A stretch of DNA of 64,000 nucleotides from the NCBI RefSeq assembly GCF_902686445.1, contig NC_062232.1:87530932-87594931 (forward strand), read 5' to 3'. The notes below the pieces were generated by a model, which searched no databases, was not told the origin of the DNA, and saw only the letters and a list, made by a program, of their open reading frames with translations. Each line of letters begins with the position of its first letter. The first letter of the stretch is position 1. A program made the position numbers and the translations under genes. Positions 14,201 to 22,266 of the stretch are shown here, piece after piece. Source of the DNA: Sciurus carolinensis (Eukaryota; Chordata; Mammalia; Rodentia; Sciuridae).

Positions 14201-17200
14201 ACATGCCTGTAATCACAGCGACTTGGGAAGCTGAGGCAGGAGGATCACAAATTCAAGGCGAGCCTTCACAACTTAGAGAGGCCCTAAGTAACTTAGAAAG
14301 ACCCAGTCTCCAATAAAAAAATTAAAAGGGCTGGGGATGTAGTTAAGTGGTAAAGTGCCCCTGAGTTCAATCCCTGATTTAAAACAAATTTATTTTTATA
14401 AAAGTTCAAAATTCCTTCATGAGTTCTTTAGTGTATATTTAATTGATACATATGTAGATTGGGTAAATTTGGTTTTCAACAAAGTCATCCTAGAAAACTT
14501 TGATAAAGATAAGGAAAACAATTAAAAGACCTATAATTTTATCAAGCAGAATTTATTCCCTTCAAAAGAGAAAATAACAGGAAGTCAAATTAAGTAATAA
14601 TTTCTGATGTAAATAAAGCTAATATAAAAATGAAAGTATTTGTGTTTTCTAGACTATTTTAACTTGAGTTACACATTTTGATATTATATTAAGTGTCATG
14701 ATTTAATTTACTTTTGGATATTTCCCTATAAAGTACATAAAGAATAGCATCTTGAAATTCAAACATTTAATGATTGTGTTGCTCCCAGTGCCATGAAATA
14801 ACTTATAACACCAGCTAACTGTATGGTTATCTACATAATTAGGTTTTCTGCTTTAAGGCAATTTTTGTCATAATCTGTATTGTCACAAAGTATTATAAAA
14901 CAGGGCTAAAAGAGTTAAGATCTTAATAAAAATTTCCTGAGCAGGGAAAATGTCTTAAGAGTATCAAATTAGCATTGGTTCTGCTTATAACATGGTAATT
15001 TATTCAATTATATTAAGGTTGCTAAAGCAATTATTTGAACAAGTCATTTTTAACACTTAATTTTTATGAATTAAATTTTCATGTATGTCACAAACATGAA
15101 TCCTTATTCATAATCCTTATTAGGAACACTGTACCTCACTTAGATAGCTATTAAATGCAGAATAGTTGTGACTAGATTTGGATTTCTACAAACAGTTGAA
15201 TGAATCCTTGACATTTTCTGTGGCCTTAGAGAAAATGAATACAAGAATTAATAGAGATGTAGTAATTCAGTGCTGGTCACAATGGTGCCTTAGAATAGCT
15301 AGTTTAAAAAATACTATTGAACAGTAAAATGCCCAAATCACTGAGTATAGAAGTAGGGGGGAAAGGGATGGGTTAACCTGCATGGTAGTAATAAACTGTA
15401 ATAATGAAAAATTGATAGTGATTATAATCTACCACTGCTGGAAAGATTTTGTGGTTTTCTGATTTTTTTTCATTGATATTCTAGCTTTTGAGTGTACCCA
15501 ACGAACCACAGGATGGGGCCAAAAGGCCATTGAAGTGCGCTCTATGCAATCAAGGGCTCTGGAAAGTGAGCTAAAACGCAGGTCAATCAAGAAGCTGAGA
15601 TTTCTGTGTACCCGAGGTGACAAGGTATAGTTGATACCTTCAGTTAGAGTAAAAGTACAGCAATCATTGAAATTAACTAAAGAAATTTGTTTTTTACATT
15701 TGGTTATTTTTTAATTGGCATACTACTGATAAAAACAAATTTCCCTTTTCCAATAGAAACATGAATTTGGTAGATAATAAAATTGTTTCAAAAAGTCCTT
15801 GTTTTCAAAAACCATATAAATTTCTTTCTAGTTCTGTCTTAAGCACAATTTACCTATTTTTTGTTTTATCAATTTACTATCTTTGATACATAGTCCTTTA
15901 CATATTTATATTAAAATAGTGTTTTTAAACAAAAGTGCTTGAGCAAATCTGTCTTTTTAAAATATTTTTGCATTTTGTTTTTGGTTAATGTGTATTAATT
16001 GTACATTTTAATGTGGTTCAGTGTGATATTTCAACCCATGCATACAGTATGCACCAATTAAGTCCAACCTTCATTTATCTACCACTTCCACACCCTTCTC
16101 AACCTCTAGTAATCATTATTCTGCATTCAGAACAACTTTTCTTAGCTTTCACATATGAGGAAAAACATATAGTGCTTTTCTTTCTGTGCCTGATTATTTC
16201 ACCTAACATAATGTTTTTCCAGTTCCATTCATTTTTGCTGCAAACGAGAGAATTTCATTCTTCTTTATGGCTGAATAATTTTCCATTGTGTTTATGTACT
16301 ACATATTCTTTATCCATTCATCAGCTGATGGATACCTAGGCTCATTCTCAAGCTACAGTGAATAGTCCTGCAATAAATATAGGCATACAAGTATCTCTTT
16401 TGTGTAATGATTTCATTTCCTTTGGGTTTATATCCAGAGGTAGGATAGCTAGGTTGTATGATAGATCTATTTTTGTTTTTTTGATAAACCTCCACATTGT
16501 TCTCAAAAATGAATATACTAATTTACTTCCCCAATAATGATAGCTCCTTTTTATCCACATCTTTGCCAGCATTTTTTGTGGGGAGGGGAGGCAAATAAGT
16601 CTTTTACAACTTTCAACATAATCCAATAATAGAAAAGGAAAAGGTTTTTATGTTTTCATGAAGTCTATGTTGCAGAAAAGAAAAAATAAAATTGAGATTT
16701 GGCAATTATTTGTTATTTGATCAATTTCAACAATTATTTCAAATAGCTAGATGGAAAATTTCATTGCATGGAACCATTACTATTCCTACATATTATGGGA
16801 AATAATAGTGTGAAGAGATAATCCTAATAAGAAACTTTCCCATTTAAAAGACATTGCAGAGGTTTCAAGTTAATATCACAACAACCAGAGTAAAGCACTT
16901 CAAATTAAGGAAGGATGCTGATTTTCAATGTAAAACAATGCAATGTCAAGAACCAGTGTTAGAGGCCACATCAACCTCCTATGCAGTCCTGGTTCTTCCA
17001 GCTAATCAGGAATGAGAACCTGAGGAGTTTGATCTTTCTGAGCCTTCATCTGAGTTTCTTCATCTCCAAAATAGGAATATTAATAATTACTTTGGGAACA
17101 AGTGTGAAAGTTCAAAATATATGTACATAGCAAGCATCTCACAAGAATGTCTGGCACATAAAATATGTGAAGTCAAGTAGCCTGTGTACCTTATCTTCAT

Positions 17201-17950
17201 CATCATTATTATGTCTCATATTCTCCTAAGGATTTATCTACTGTGGATGTCAAAAAAATTTAGTCCTAACAAGGGGACCTGTGCTTGATATTTATGTCCA
17301 TGCTCTGTTCTGAGGAGCAGTACATGTTTATCCAATATGTCCCACTGTAAGTCATTTGGTTTGACTCATTAATATCAATGTAGTGGTCTCAGTTTATTTC
17401 ACTGAAACAGAAAATTGCAGCAAGCAGAAATTTTCAGTGGCTTCTTAAACACTAAAAGCAATAATAAATAACATTAGAAAAATTTTTCTTTCATGAAAGA
17501 AATGCCAACTTGATTAAAAGTAGATTTTTAAATTAAAAAAATAAAAACTAAACAAAAAATCAGCATGAGTCTCACCTACAAAATATTTTATTTAAACTGT
17601 GTGAATTACAATTTTATAGAATATATGGAAGGTTATTTTTAAGTATGTAAGTTAAATTCCAAATTAATTAAAAATTTTTTCTGTGGTTGGAGGAAAACCT
17701 GTTCCAAACAACAGTATGGCTTAGTATTTTAATTAGCAAATGCAGATAAATTGAAATTTTAACTATGTACTGGTACTTAACACTTTTGTTTATGAAATAT
17801 CTGGTTATGATATATTAAATATCTATTGATGGTGTCTTTCTCTTTCTTTTAAAGCTGTTCTTTACCTCTACCCTGCGCAATCACCACAGCCGTGTTTACT
17901 TCATGACCCTTGGAAAACTTGAAGAGCTCCAAAGCAATTACAGTGTTTAA
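794..17950 (+). CDS. NRK: NRK, Nik-related protein kinase, 3' coding part (CNH domain), 7 exons joined
   Basis: Joined exons 794-937, 3378-3536, 6818-6918, 8891-9040, 11808-11967, 15485-15624 and 17855-17950 give one open frame of about 315 residues ending in TAA. Seen: phases agree at every junction (1, 1, 0, 0, 1, 0) and all introns are GT-AG. The product reads as a citron homology (CNH) domain, a beta-propeller at the C terminus of GCK-IV STE20 kinases (TNIK, MINK1, MAP4K4, NRK). Signature pieces are LLLGTRSNLYLMDRSGKA, RVYHLTWLRNKIL, ALKSSIHLYAWAPKSF, RTTGWGQKAIEVRS and RVYFMTLGKLEELQ. Details such as the TEEACKAIDKLTGCEHF stretch fit NRK rather than its paralogues. Known for the family: NRK is an X-linked Ser/Thr kinase linked to JNK signalling, strongly expressed in placenta, and mouse loss gives enlarged placentas. 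The kinase domain and linker lie upstream of this window. The doubtful block 8475-8618 is excluded here because it breaks the frame. Confidence 0.95.
2141..2301 (+). mobile_element. ID-type SINE (tRNA-Ala derived) with target duplication
   Basis: Starts with GGGCTGGGGTTGTGACTCAATGG, an A-box-like start followed by the B-box-like GGTTTGATCC, then an A-rich tail and the squirrel-type end 'tattgtgtccatctacaac'. Flanked by the 14-bp direct repeat AAATCTTATAAACC at 2141-2154 and 2288-2301, so the insert is 2155-2287. It lies in an NRK intron, same strand as the gene. Confidence 0.92.
2420..2830 (+). mobile_element. Old L1 3' end fragment
   Basis: Resembles the 3' UTR and end of older mammalian L1s in sense orientation: 'gtggttaccagagactgaa', a G-rich purine tract, then 'aataatgcattttatatgtc' and 'cataaatatgtacaaatatt' before an A-rich end. 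Judged by eye and diverged; it lies in the intron. Confidence 0.5.
3378..3536 (+). CDS. NRK: NRK coding exon 2 of window
   Basis: 159 nt, phase 1 to phase 1. It encodes RKNRLRVYHLTWLRNKIL followed by a charged, NRK-specific loop (NDPESKRRQEEMLKTEEA) and TGCEHFSV. The paralogues TNIK and MAP4K4 have a shorter loop here. Acceptor AAG at 3375-3377, donor GTATGT. Confidence 0.95.
4258..4303. repeat. AT-rich simple repeat
   Basis: Imperfect (TA)n tract in the intron, interrupted by G and C bases. Confidence 0.85.
4949..4966. repeat. (GA)n simple repeat
   Basis: Short (GA)n run just after an A-rich stretch in the NRK intron. Confidence 0.85.
4987..5507 (-). mobile_element. MaLR-type LTR, antisense
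   Basis: Reads on the minus strand as a MaLR LTR. The right end is the inverse of 'ggtttggatatgggtgttccccaaaa' and the left end is the inverse of 'cagtgacaataaagctgac'. The same family occurs at 33307-33844 (sense), 38778-39229 and 39840-40263 (antisense). A microsatellite interrupts it. No clear 5-bp target duplication was found. Confidence 0.75.
5197..5283. repeat. (AT)n(AG)n compound microsatellite
   Basis: About 48 bp of perfect AT dinucleotides followed by about 35 bp of perfect AG dinucleotides, inside the antisense LTR. Probably polymorphic. Confidence 0.97.
5700..6600 (-). mobile_element. Old L1 ORF2 fragment(s), antisense
   Basis: The minus strand encodes broken L1 ORF2 peptides such as [21 protein letters not shown] and, further right, the inverse of 'agaacactgatgaaaacaaaat'. 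This is the part of ORF2 just after the reverse transcriptase. Several stops and frameshifts. The piece 6340-6600 may be an older copy. Confidence 0.85.
6818..6918 (+). CDS. NRK: NRK coding exon 3 of window
   Basis: 101 nt, phase 1 to phase 0. It encodes QHEETTYIAIALKSSIHLY and AWAPKSFDESTAIK, the strongly conserved CNH core. Acceptor TAG, donor GTAAGT (strong). It joins in frame to the exon at 8891, but not to the exon-like block at 8475. Confidence 0.95.
7692..7862 (+). mobile_element. MER5A-like hAT DNA transposon relic
   Basis: Contains 'gcatcagaatcacctgga', 'tctggagtagggcctg' and a mirrored right half, the layout of the non-autonomous MER5 family of hAT-Charlie. Ancient and common to placental mammals. 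Confidence 0.75.
8475..8618 (+). pseudogene. NRK: NRK exon-like block (48 codons), apparently unspliceable in frame
   Basis: Seen: 144 nt, exactly 48 open codons from GTA at 8475 to AAG at 8618. Peptide pieces are VCIDQSADSEGDYMSY and RFKRPDELLHLLKLK, with protein-like composition. A pyrimidine tract precedes it and AAG|GCAAGG, a plausible GC-type donor, follows. From memory, the NRK of other mammals has this segment between STAIK and VFPTLGH, exactly where this block sits. Odd: the two bases before GTA are AA, not AG. The nearest AG lies one base in (8474-8475). Using it gives a frame shift and a stop within the block. Either the acceptor AG mutated to AA, or one G was lost at the exon 3 donor. 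Skipping keeps the frame, so the main transcript probably lacks this insert. It could still be used through a non-canonical site. Confidence 0.7.
8891..9040 (+). CDS. NRK: NRK coding exon 4 of window
   Basis: 150 nt, phase 0 to phase 0. It encodes VFPTLGHKPVTVDLAIG, then KIFFSSADGYHIIDAESE and ends SDVTLPNN. This corresponds to the TNIK stretch 'ELVHKPLLVDL...GFHAVDVDSG'. Acceptor CAG at 8888-8890, donor GTAAGA. Confidence 0.95.
9041..11807 (+). other. NRK: NRK intron without recognised elements
   Basis: AT-rich and, by eye, free of young repeats. It contains a 20-bp direct repeat (ATGAATATTATATTACTCTT at 10266 and 10295) and a chance-length open frame at 10839-11216 that I do not call a gene. 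Confidence 0.6.
11808..11967 (+). CDS. NRK: NRK coding exon 5 of window
   Basis: 160 nt, phase 0 to phase 1. It encodes PLEIIIPQNIIILPDCLGIG, MMLTFNAEALSVEANEQ and KKILEVWKDIPSSV. The 'IIILPD' strand and the position of the 'ITKDVVLQWGEMPTSV'-like segment match GCK-IV CNH domains. Acceptor CAG, donor GTATGT. Confidence 0.95.
14188..14390 (+). mobile_element. Composite B1-ID SINE
   Basis: Left half is 7SL-derived ('gcctggtgtcacatgcctg', 'ggaagctgaggcaggagga'). After a short A-rich linker comes an ID half ('gggctggggatgtagttaag' to 'ttcaatccctg'). This dimeric layout is characteristic of squirrels and relatives. Lies in an NRK intron. Confidence 0.92.
15485..15624 (+). CDS. NRK: NRK coding exon 6 of window
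   Basis: 140 nt, phase 1 to phase 0. It encodes FECTQRTTGWGQKAIEVRS and LKRRSIKKLRFLCTRGDK. TNIK has 'SNQTMGWGEKAIEIRS' and 'QRLKFLCERNDK' at these places. Acceptor TAG, donor GTATAG, which has unfavourable +5 A and +6 G and is a weak site. Confidence 0.95.
15960..16580 (-). mobile_element. L1 3' end fragment, antisense
   Basis: The plus strand carries the inverse of ORF2 C-terminal and 3' UTR sequence, for example 'tttccattgtgtttatgtac' and 'tccacattgttctcaaaaat'. Moderately diverged, 5' truncated, in an NRK intron. Confidence 0.85.
16990..17185 (+). mobile_element. MIR SINE relic
   Basis: Contains the MIR-like core 'gagcctTcatctgagtttct', 'aaaataggaatattaataat' and the 3' part 'aatgtctggcacataaaata'. 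Ancient and diverged. Confidence 0.65.
17855..17950 (+). CDS. NRK: NRK last coding exon
   Basis: 96 nt, phase 0, with stop TAA at 17948-17950. It encodes LFFTSTLRNHHSRVYFMTLG and KLEELQSNYSV, the C-terminal end of the CNH domain. TNIK ends similarly with 'SQVYFMTLGRTSLLSW'. Acceptor AAG preceded by a strong pyrimidine tract. Confidence 0.96.
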   Translation: MFFTSTLRNHHSRVYFMTLGKLEELQSNYSV

Positions 17951-18871
17951 AAGGTTCCAGTGATTTATTACAATATTCGTAAACATCACATATATACAAT
18001 TGCATCTTCAGATTTTAGAGATTAAAATGAGTATTCAATTTTATTGTTAGAGAAAAATTAAATCAGAAACTTTTAATGTAGCACAGAATAGTTTTAATGA
18101 GAAATGTAGATTTGCATATAAAATTAACTATAGCAAGCTCTATGTTCTCCAGTGGTGTACGATATCTTTTGCACAAACTTTGTAACTTTTGTTACTGTGA
18201 ATTCAAACAAACTCTTAGGACACTTTGGACAGTATCTGTATTCATATTTACAACATGGAGTAAAGAAACCTGTTATGAATTATATTACAAGCAGCATTCA
18301 AAAGAACTGACCCTGAAAAGGTTTCTCAGAAAGATAAAACAAACTACATGTAATTTTTCTTACCATATAAAGAAACAATGGTTAGATCATGAAACAAAAA
18401 TTGTAGTGAATATTTTACAACACAGACTAAGGTTGAACAACCTGCATGCCCAGAGAAAATTATAGTGATAAAGAGGGGAAATTCATTGATTTTCTCACAA
18501 TTTAAGCCCACAGTTAGAGACCAGTTATGTTCTTTTCACTCATGTTAAACTGGTTTTCTTCTTAACACGAAGAAAGAAAGCCTCAGATGCTTAGTTTTTC
18601 TCACAAACCCCAAAGATGTGCAATAGCTATTTTTACATACCACCGAATAATACAATTGCAAGCCTGAATGCAGGACTGAACTCCAATACACATGTACTGT
18701 AGAAAGAGTTTTTGTTTTTGTTTTTTAAATATTTTAGGCGTCAAATTCTATCCCCAAGATTGGTTGACTTTTTCAAAATTAACTAACGATGGTAGAACCA
18801 TCAGACTGCACCAAATATTTGCCCTAGCCCAGATTAAACTATTTCAAAATTTCCCTTCATTTAGTAAGCAG

Positions 18872-18886
18872 AATAAAAACAATAAA
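18872..18886 (+). promoter_or_regulatory. NRK: Candidate proximal poly(A) signals (two AATAAA)
   Basis: Two AATAAA hexamers, 18872-18877 and 18881-18886, 0.9 kb after the stop codon, followed by T-rich sequence. A shorter 3' UTR could end about 18905. Confidence 0.4.
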
Positions 18887-19331
18887 GTATAACAAAAATT
18901 TTAACTGCTAATCCTTCATATTTTCAAATTTCTATTGCTGTGAAATCAGAAATTAATTTGAAATTATTTCAGTGGTGATTACATATGTAATGACTTAATG
19001 TTGTAGGTAAAGAAATGACAAGACTTTTTAAAAAATACAACCTTCATCATATATCTAAGTCTACAAAATTAGAGTACTGAATGTCATGCTAGCCCATCAC
19101 CCACATATAGACGCCATAAATAGGTGATGTTTGCTCACCTATGGTAACTACTACCTGGTGAAAAGCATAATTTCTGCATATCCATCCTCAGTAGCATGGT
19201 TAGTTCTGGAGCAATAGAGAAGCAACAGAACTACCACAAAGTATACCTCATTAATAATTCCTCTAGCTCTGTTCTAAAACCTGAAGATAGTGCTAGTGGG
19301 AAAATAATTTTCAAACTACCTGGTTAACCAA

Positions 19332-19337
19332 AATAAA
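19332..19337 (+). promoter_or_regulatory. NRK: Candidate internal poly(A) signal
   Basis: AATAAA followed within 15 bases by TGATTGTGTGATTTC, a fair GT-rich downstream element. Confidence 0.35.
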
Positions 19338-20918
19338 AAGCAGCTGATTGTGTGATTTCATCATAGCACACTTTGGCAGCACTTTACTGCCAGAAATGAA
19401 GATTTGGATTTTCCTAACAACTTTTATCAAGAGTGTAGTAGCTCAATGTTAAGAATGTAGGAGAACCTAAATCCACAAATTAACTTAATAAATGTGATTC
19501 ACATTTCTGTTACTGTGACACAATAATGTGATCCTAAAACTGACTTATCTTTGAGTGTTTACAACTCAAATGACTTTTTAAATGCAGTAGTTTTTTTAAA
19601 AAAACAACTTTTATGTCAAATTATTTCCTTAGAAGTAGTCTTCCTTATTTTAAATTTGTACACCAAAAGGCCACGAGGGAACTTTGTGCAAGTACCTCAT
19701 CGCTGAGCAAATGGAGCTTGCTATGTTTGAATTTCAGAAATTTTTCTCATTTAGGTAGTATGTAGAAAAAAGTATTTTAAGGAATTCATTTTTTCTTCAT
19801 AATATTTACTCAGTGTTAAGCTTAATAAGTTTTATCTTAAAATCATATTTTAAGGCAGTAATACAGTAAAAACTATTTTAGGAAGTCAACTCCCATTTAT
19901 ATTCTGTGGCAGTTATTCCAGTACACATACACAATAATTAATGGCATCTACAAAGTCACCCTGAAGTATCCACACAAGAGAGATTGTAATGTGTAACTGA
20001 ACTTTAATGGATAAAGTATTACTGAAGAAAGGAAACTGGGCACATATCAAGAAGAGGATTGAAATGTTAGTTAGCCAAACAGAAAGGACTGAAAATATTT
20101 GAAGTGGTTCACAGGTAATGACTATTTCCAATTTTGATGTAAACTGATATGGAATTTCCACATCTTTTGCCAGCTGAAAGAAGAAAGTGAAGGGACAATG
20201 AAATTTCATAGTCACTATACTTTGTGACAGAATAAATTATATCTATGCTTTACCTTTGTAGCAACAATACCTAGAAACCCAGCCCATCACAGAGATATGG
20301 AAGGCGACTTCTGTAAGCCAATTTTCCTAGCCCTATGGTTTGAAGCATGAAAGTTCTGGCAGGTTGTGAGCAGCACTGGTGATACAGTGTGGTTTTATTT
20401 TAGTGTAATTTACTTTTTTTCATTAAAGCCTTGTTCAAAATAAGAGGTATAATTGGAAATATTTGAAAACTAAAAAATGTTGGATGAATAGAACTGATAA
20501 GAAAACCTCTGAGTGGTTGAGTCAGTTGAAGTAAGGTAAGATCCGCAGAAGAACAGAACAGAGAAATAATCATTAGATATTAAAGCAAGCAAAGCAGAAT
20601 CGCACATGCACTCACAGACAAACACACGCACACGCACACACATTAGAATGCATAATTTTAATGTTTTCCATACTACCAGTTTTGAGACAAATTAATGTGT
20701 TTTCTGCCAAATTCATTTACTTGAGACACTATAAAACTAGGAATAATGCCACACACATTCAATGGGATATTTTAAGTACTCTTCAATTTCTTTCAATAAG
20801 TGTGACTATTTAAATCAATTTGTATTCAATCTATACTCTGAAAATATTGGAACAATATTTTGAGAATGGTAATTGCTTCATCAGAAACTCTGTAATGAAT
20901 CATTGTTCAACTTCTAAA

Positions 20919-20924
20919 AATAAA
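20919..20924 (+). promoter_or_regulatory. NRK: Candidate distal poly(A) signal of NRK
   Basis: AATAAA with a GT-rich stretch (GAAGTGTTTGTCTAGTG) about 35-50 bases downstream. It is the last good signal before recognisable intergenic repeats begin. Confidence 0.5.
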
Positions 20925-20949
20925 ATTATCAAAATTATTGATTGGTGCC

Positions 20950-21754
20950 ATTATTGAAGTGTTTGTCTAGTGCCTTGGAATTAGGACTCCTTAGAGGAAT
21001 ATTCATTTCTTTAAATTATGTAATAATGCACTAATTAGAAGATACTAGAGGTTCTGCCTGGTATTGAAGTAGGAATTCTGGCTGAAGAGGGGGATATTAA
21101 TCTGATCGAAAATCTTTCCAGCTAAAGTAGAGAAATTAAAAATGGATAAAATTTCTTCTAAATACATAGGCAGACTCACATGGAATGGGTAAAACCCAGG
21201 CAAATTTTAATACTGCTTCCCTCTCGTTCTCACCCCAGTATTTTCAAGTCCAGTAGAAAGAGGAGGAACCTTATTCTGAAAAGAGGCATAAATATTTATG
21301 TTTTCTTGGCATTTATGAAAGACTTTAGTGCAGGTTGATGATGGAAAACAGAAGACGACATCAGCATGACAGGCTGTCAGTGAAGATTGGAATCAGAGGG
21401 AAATTACTTCTCTCAGCAGATGTCTCAGCAATGACACATTAGAAGCAGGGTCCCACGTACTTCATGTCATTTTAGGGCATTCTGGAGAGAGGTTCATCAG
21501 AATTTCCCATTAGTGCCAATTGGGTATGGGCCTAATTTGTCAAGAGAAGCCAGGCATTTTAGGAGCTTGGCTTCACGAACACATTAAGCTTCTCCAGGTT
21601 TTTAGAAGCTAAATCCAAATGCTTCATTACAATCAAATTGATACATCCAACTTTATACATAGGGCCCACTGATTTCTACTACTTAAAATGACAGATTTAT
21701 GAACCAATGATATAAGTGTCATCACAAATTACAATTAGATTGAACAGAGTGAAG
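20950..21754. other. Intergenic, nothing recognised
   Basis: No repeat, RNA gene or convincing reading frame seen between the NRK 3' end and the solo LTR. Confidence 0.6.
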
Positions 21755-22266
21755 CACTGATGTAGGGGATGCACCCTAATGGCGGCTGCACCCTCGTGAC
21801 AACCTCTTCCTCATAGGTGGCACTGCCTGATCCACCAACAGTTTACCCAGACTTCTTTGTACTGCCACTCTCCCCCGGAAACTGAAAATGTGTTCTTACC
21901 CAGCAACTCCCTGATTGGCCTGCTCATCTCCATCCCCTACTGTCTGGGATTGGTTAGCAGCAGTTCCGTGAATGTGATCAGCTCGAGCTTGCCATTTAGT
22001 CCTATGGGACTCTCTCCCTTGTGAATTCCCCGTGCCTTGCTGACCTTTAAGCTGATTGGTTCCCACCTAGCCCCCATCCTACATAAAAGCTGTGTAACTC
22101 CCTCAGTAAACGAGTTCCTGCTGTGCTTCGTGGCTGACAGACTTCCCGGCTCTGGTGGGTTTCCATTGCCGCTGACACTCATCATCCTGCTGGTCCCGTA
22201 TTCTCCTCAGGCAGGCCCTGAGGAAGTCCATCAGACCTTGTTGCTCGACAGTGAGCAACACACTGA
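21755..22266 (+). mobile_element. Solo LTR of an endogenous retrovirus (probably class II) with 6-bp target duplication
   Basis: 500 bp from TGTAGGGG (21761) to GAGCAACA (22260), bounded by TG...CA and flanked by the perfect 6-bp repeat CACTGA at 21755-21760 and 22261-22266. Inside, a TATA-like ATAAAA lies at 22083-22088 and a poly(A)-like AGTAAA at 22105-22110, which sets + orientation. It is clearly more GC-rich than its surroundings. A 6-bp duplication is typical of ERVK-like (class II) elements. No internal proviral sequence adjoins it, so it is a solo LTR left by recombination. Open frames overlapping it are not genes. Confidence 0.9.

Larger units (their letters stand above)
17951..20945 (+). 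other. NRK: Probable NRK 3' UTR
   Basis: About 3 kb directly after the stop, almost free of interspersed repeats while both sides are repeat-rich, which fits transcribed sequence. AT-rich. The end is inferred from a poly(A) signal at 20919-20924 followed by a GT-rich stretch. Earlier candidate signals lie at 18872, 18881 and 19332. The open frame at 18097-18465 inside it is taken as chance. Confidence 0.6.

Noticed and set aside
18097..18465. 122-codon open frame after the NRK stop
   Set aside because: Lies in the inferred 3' UTR and has no recognisable domain; length is compatible with chance.
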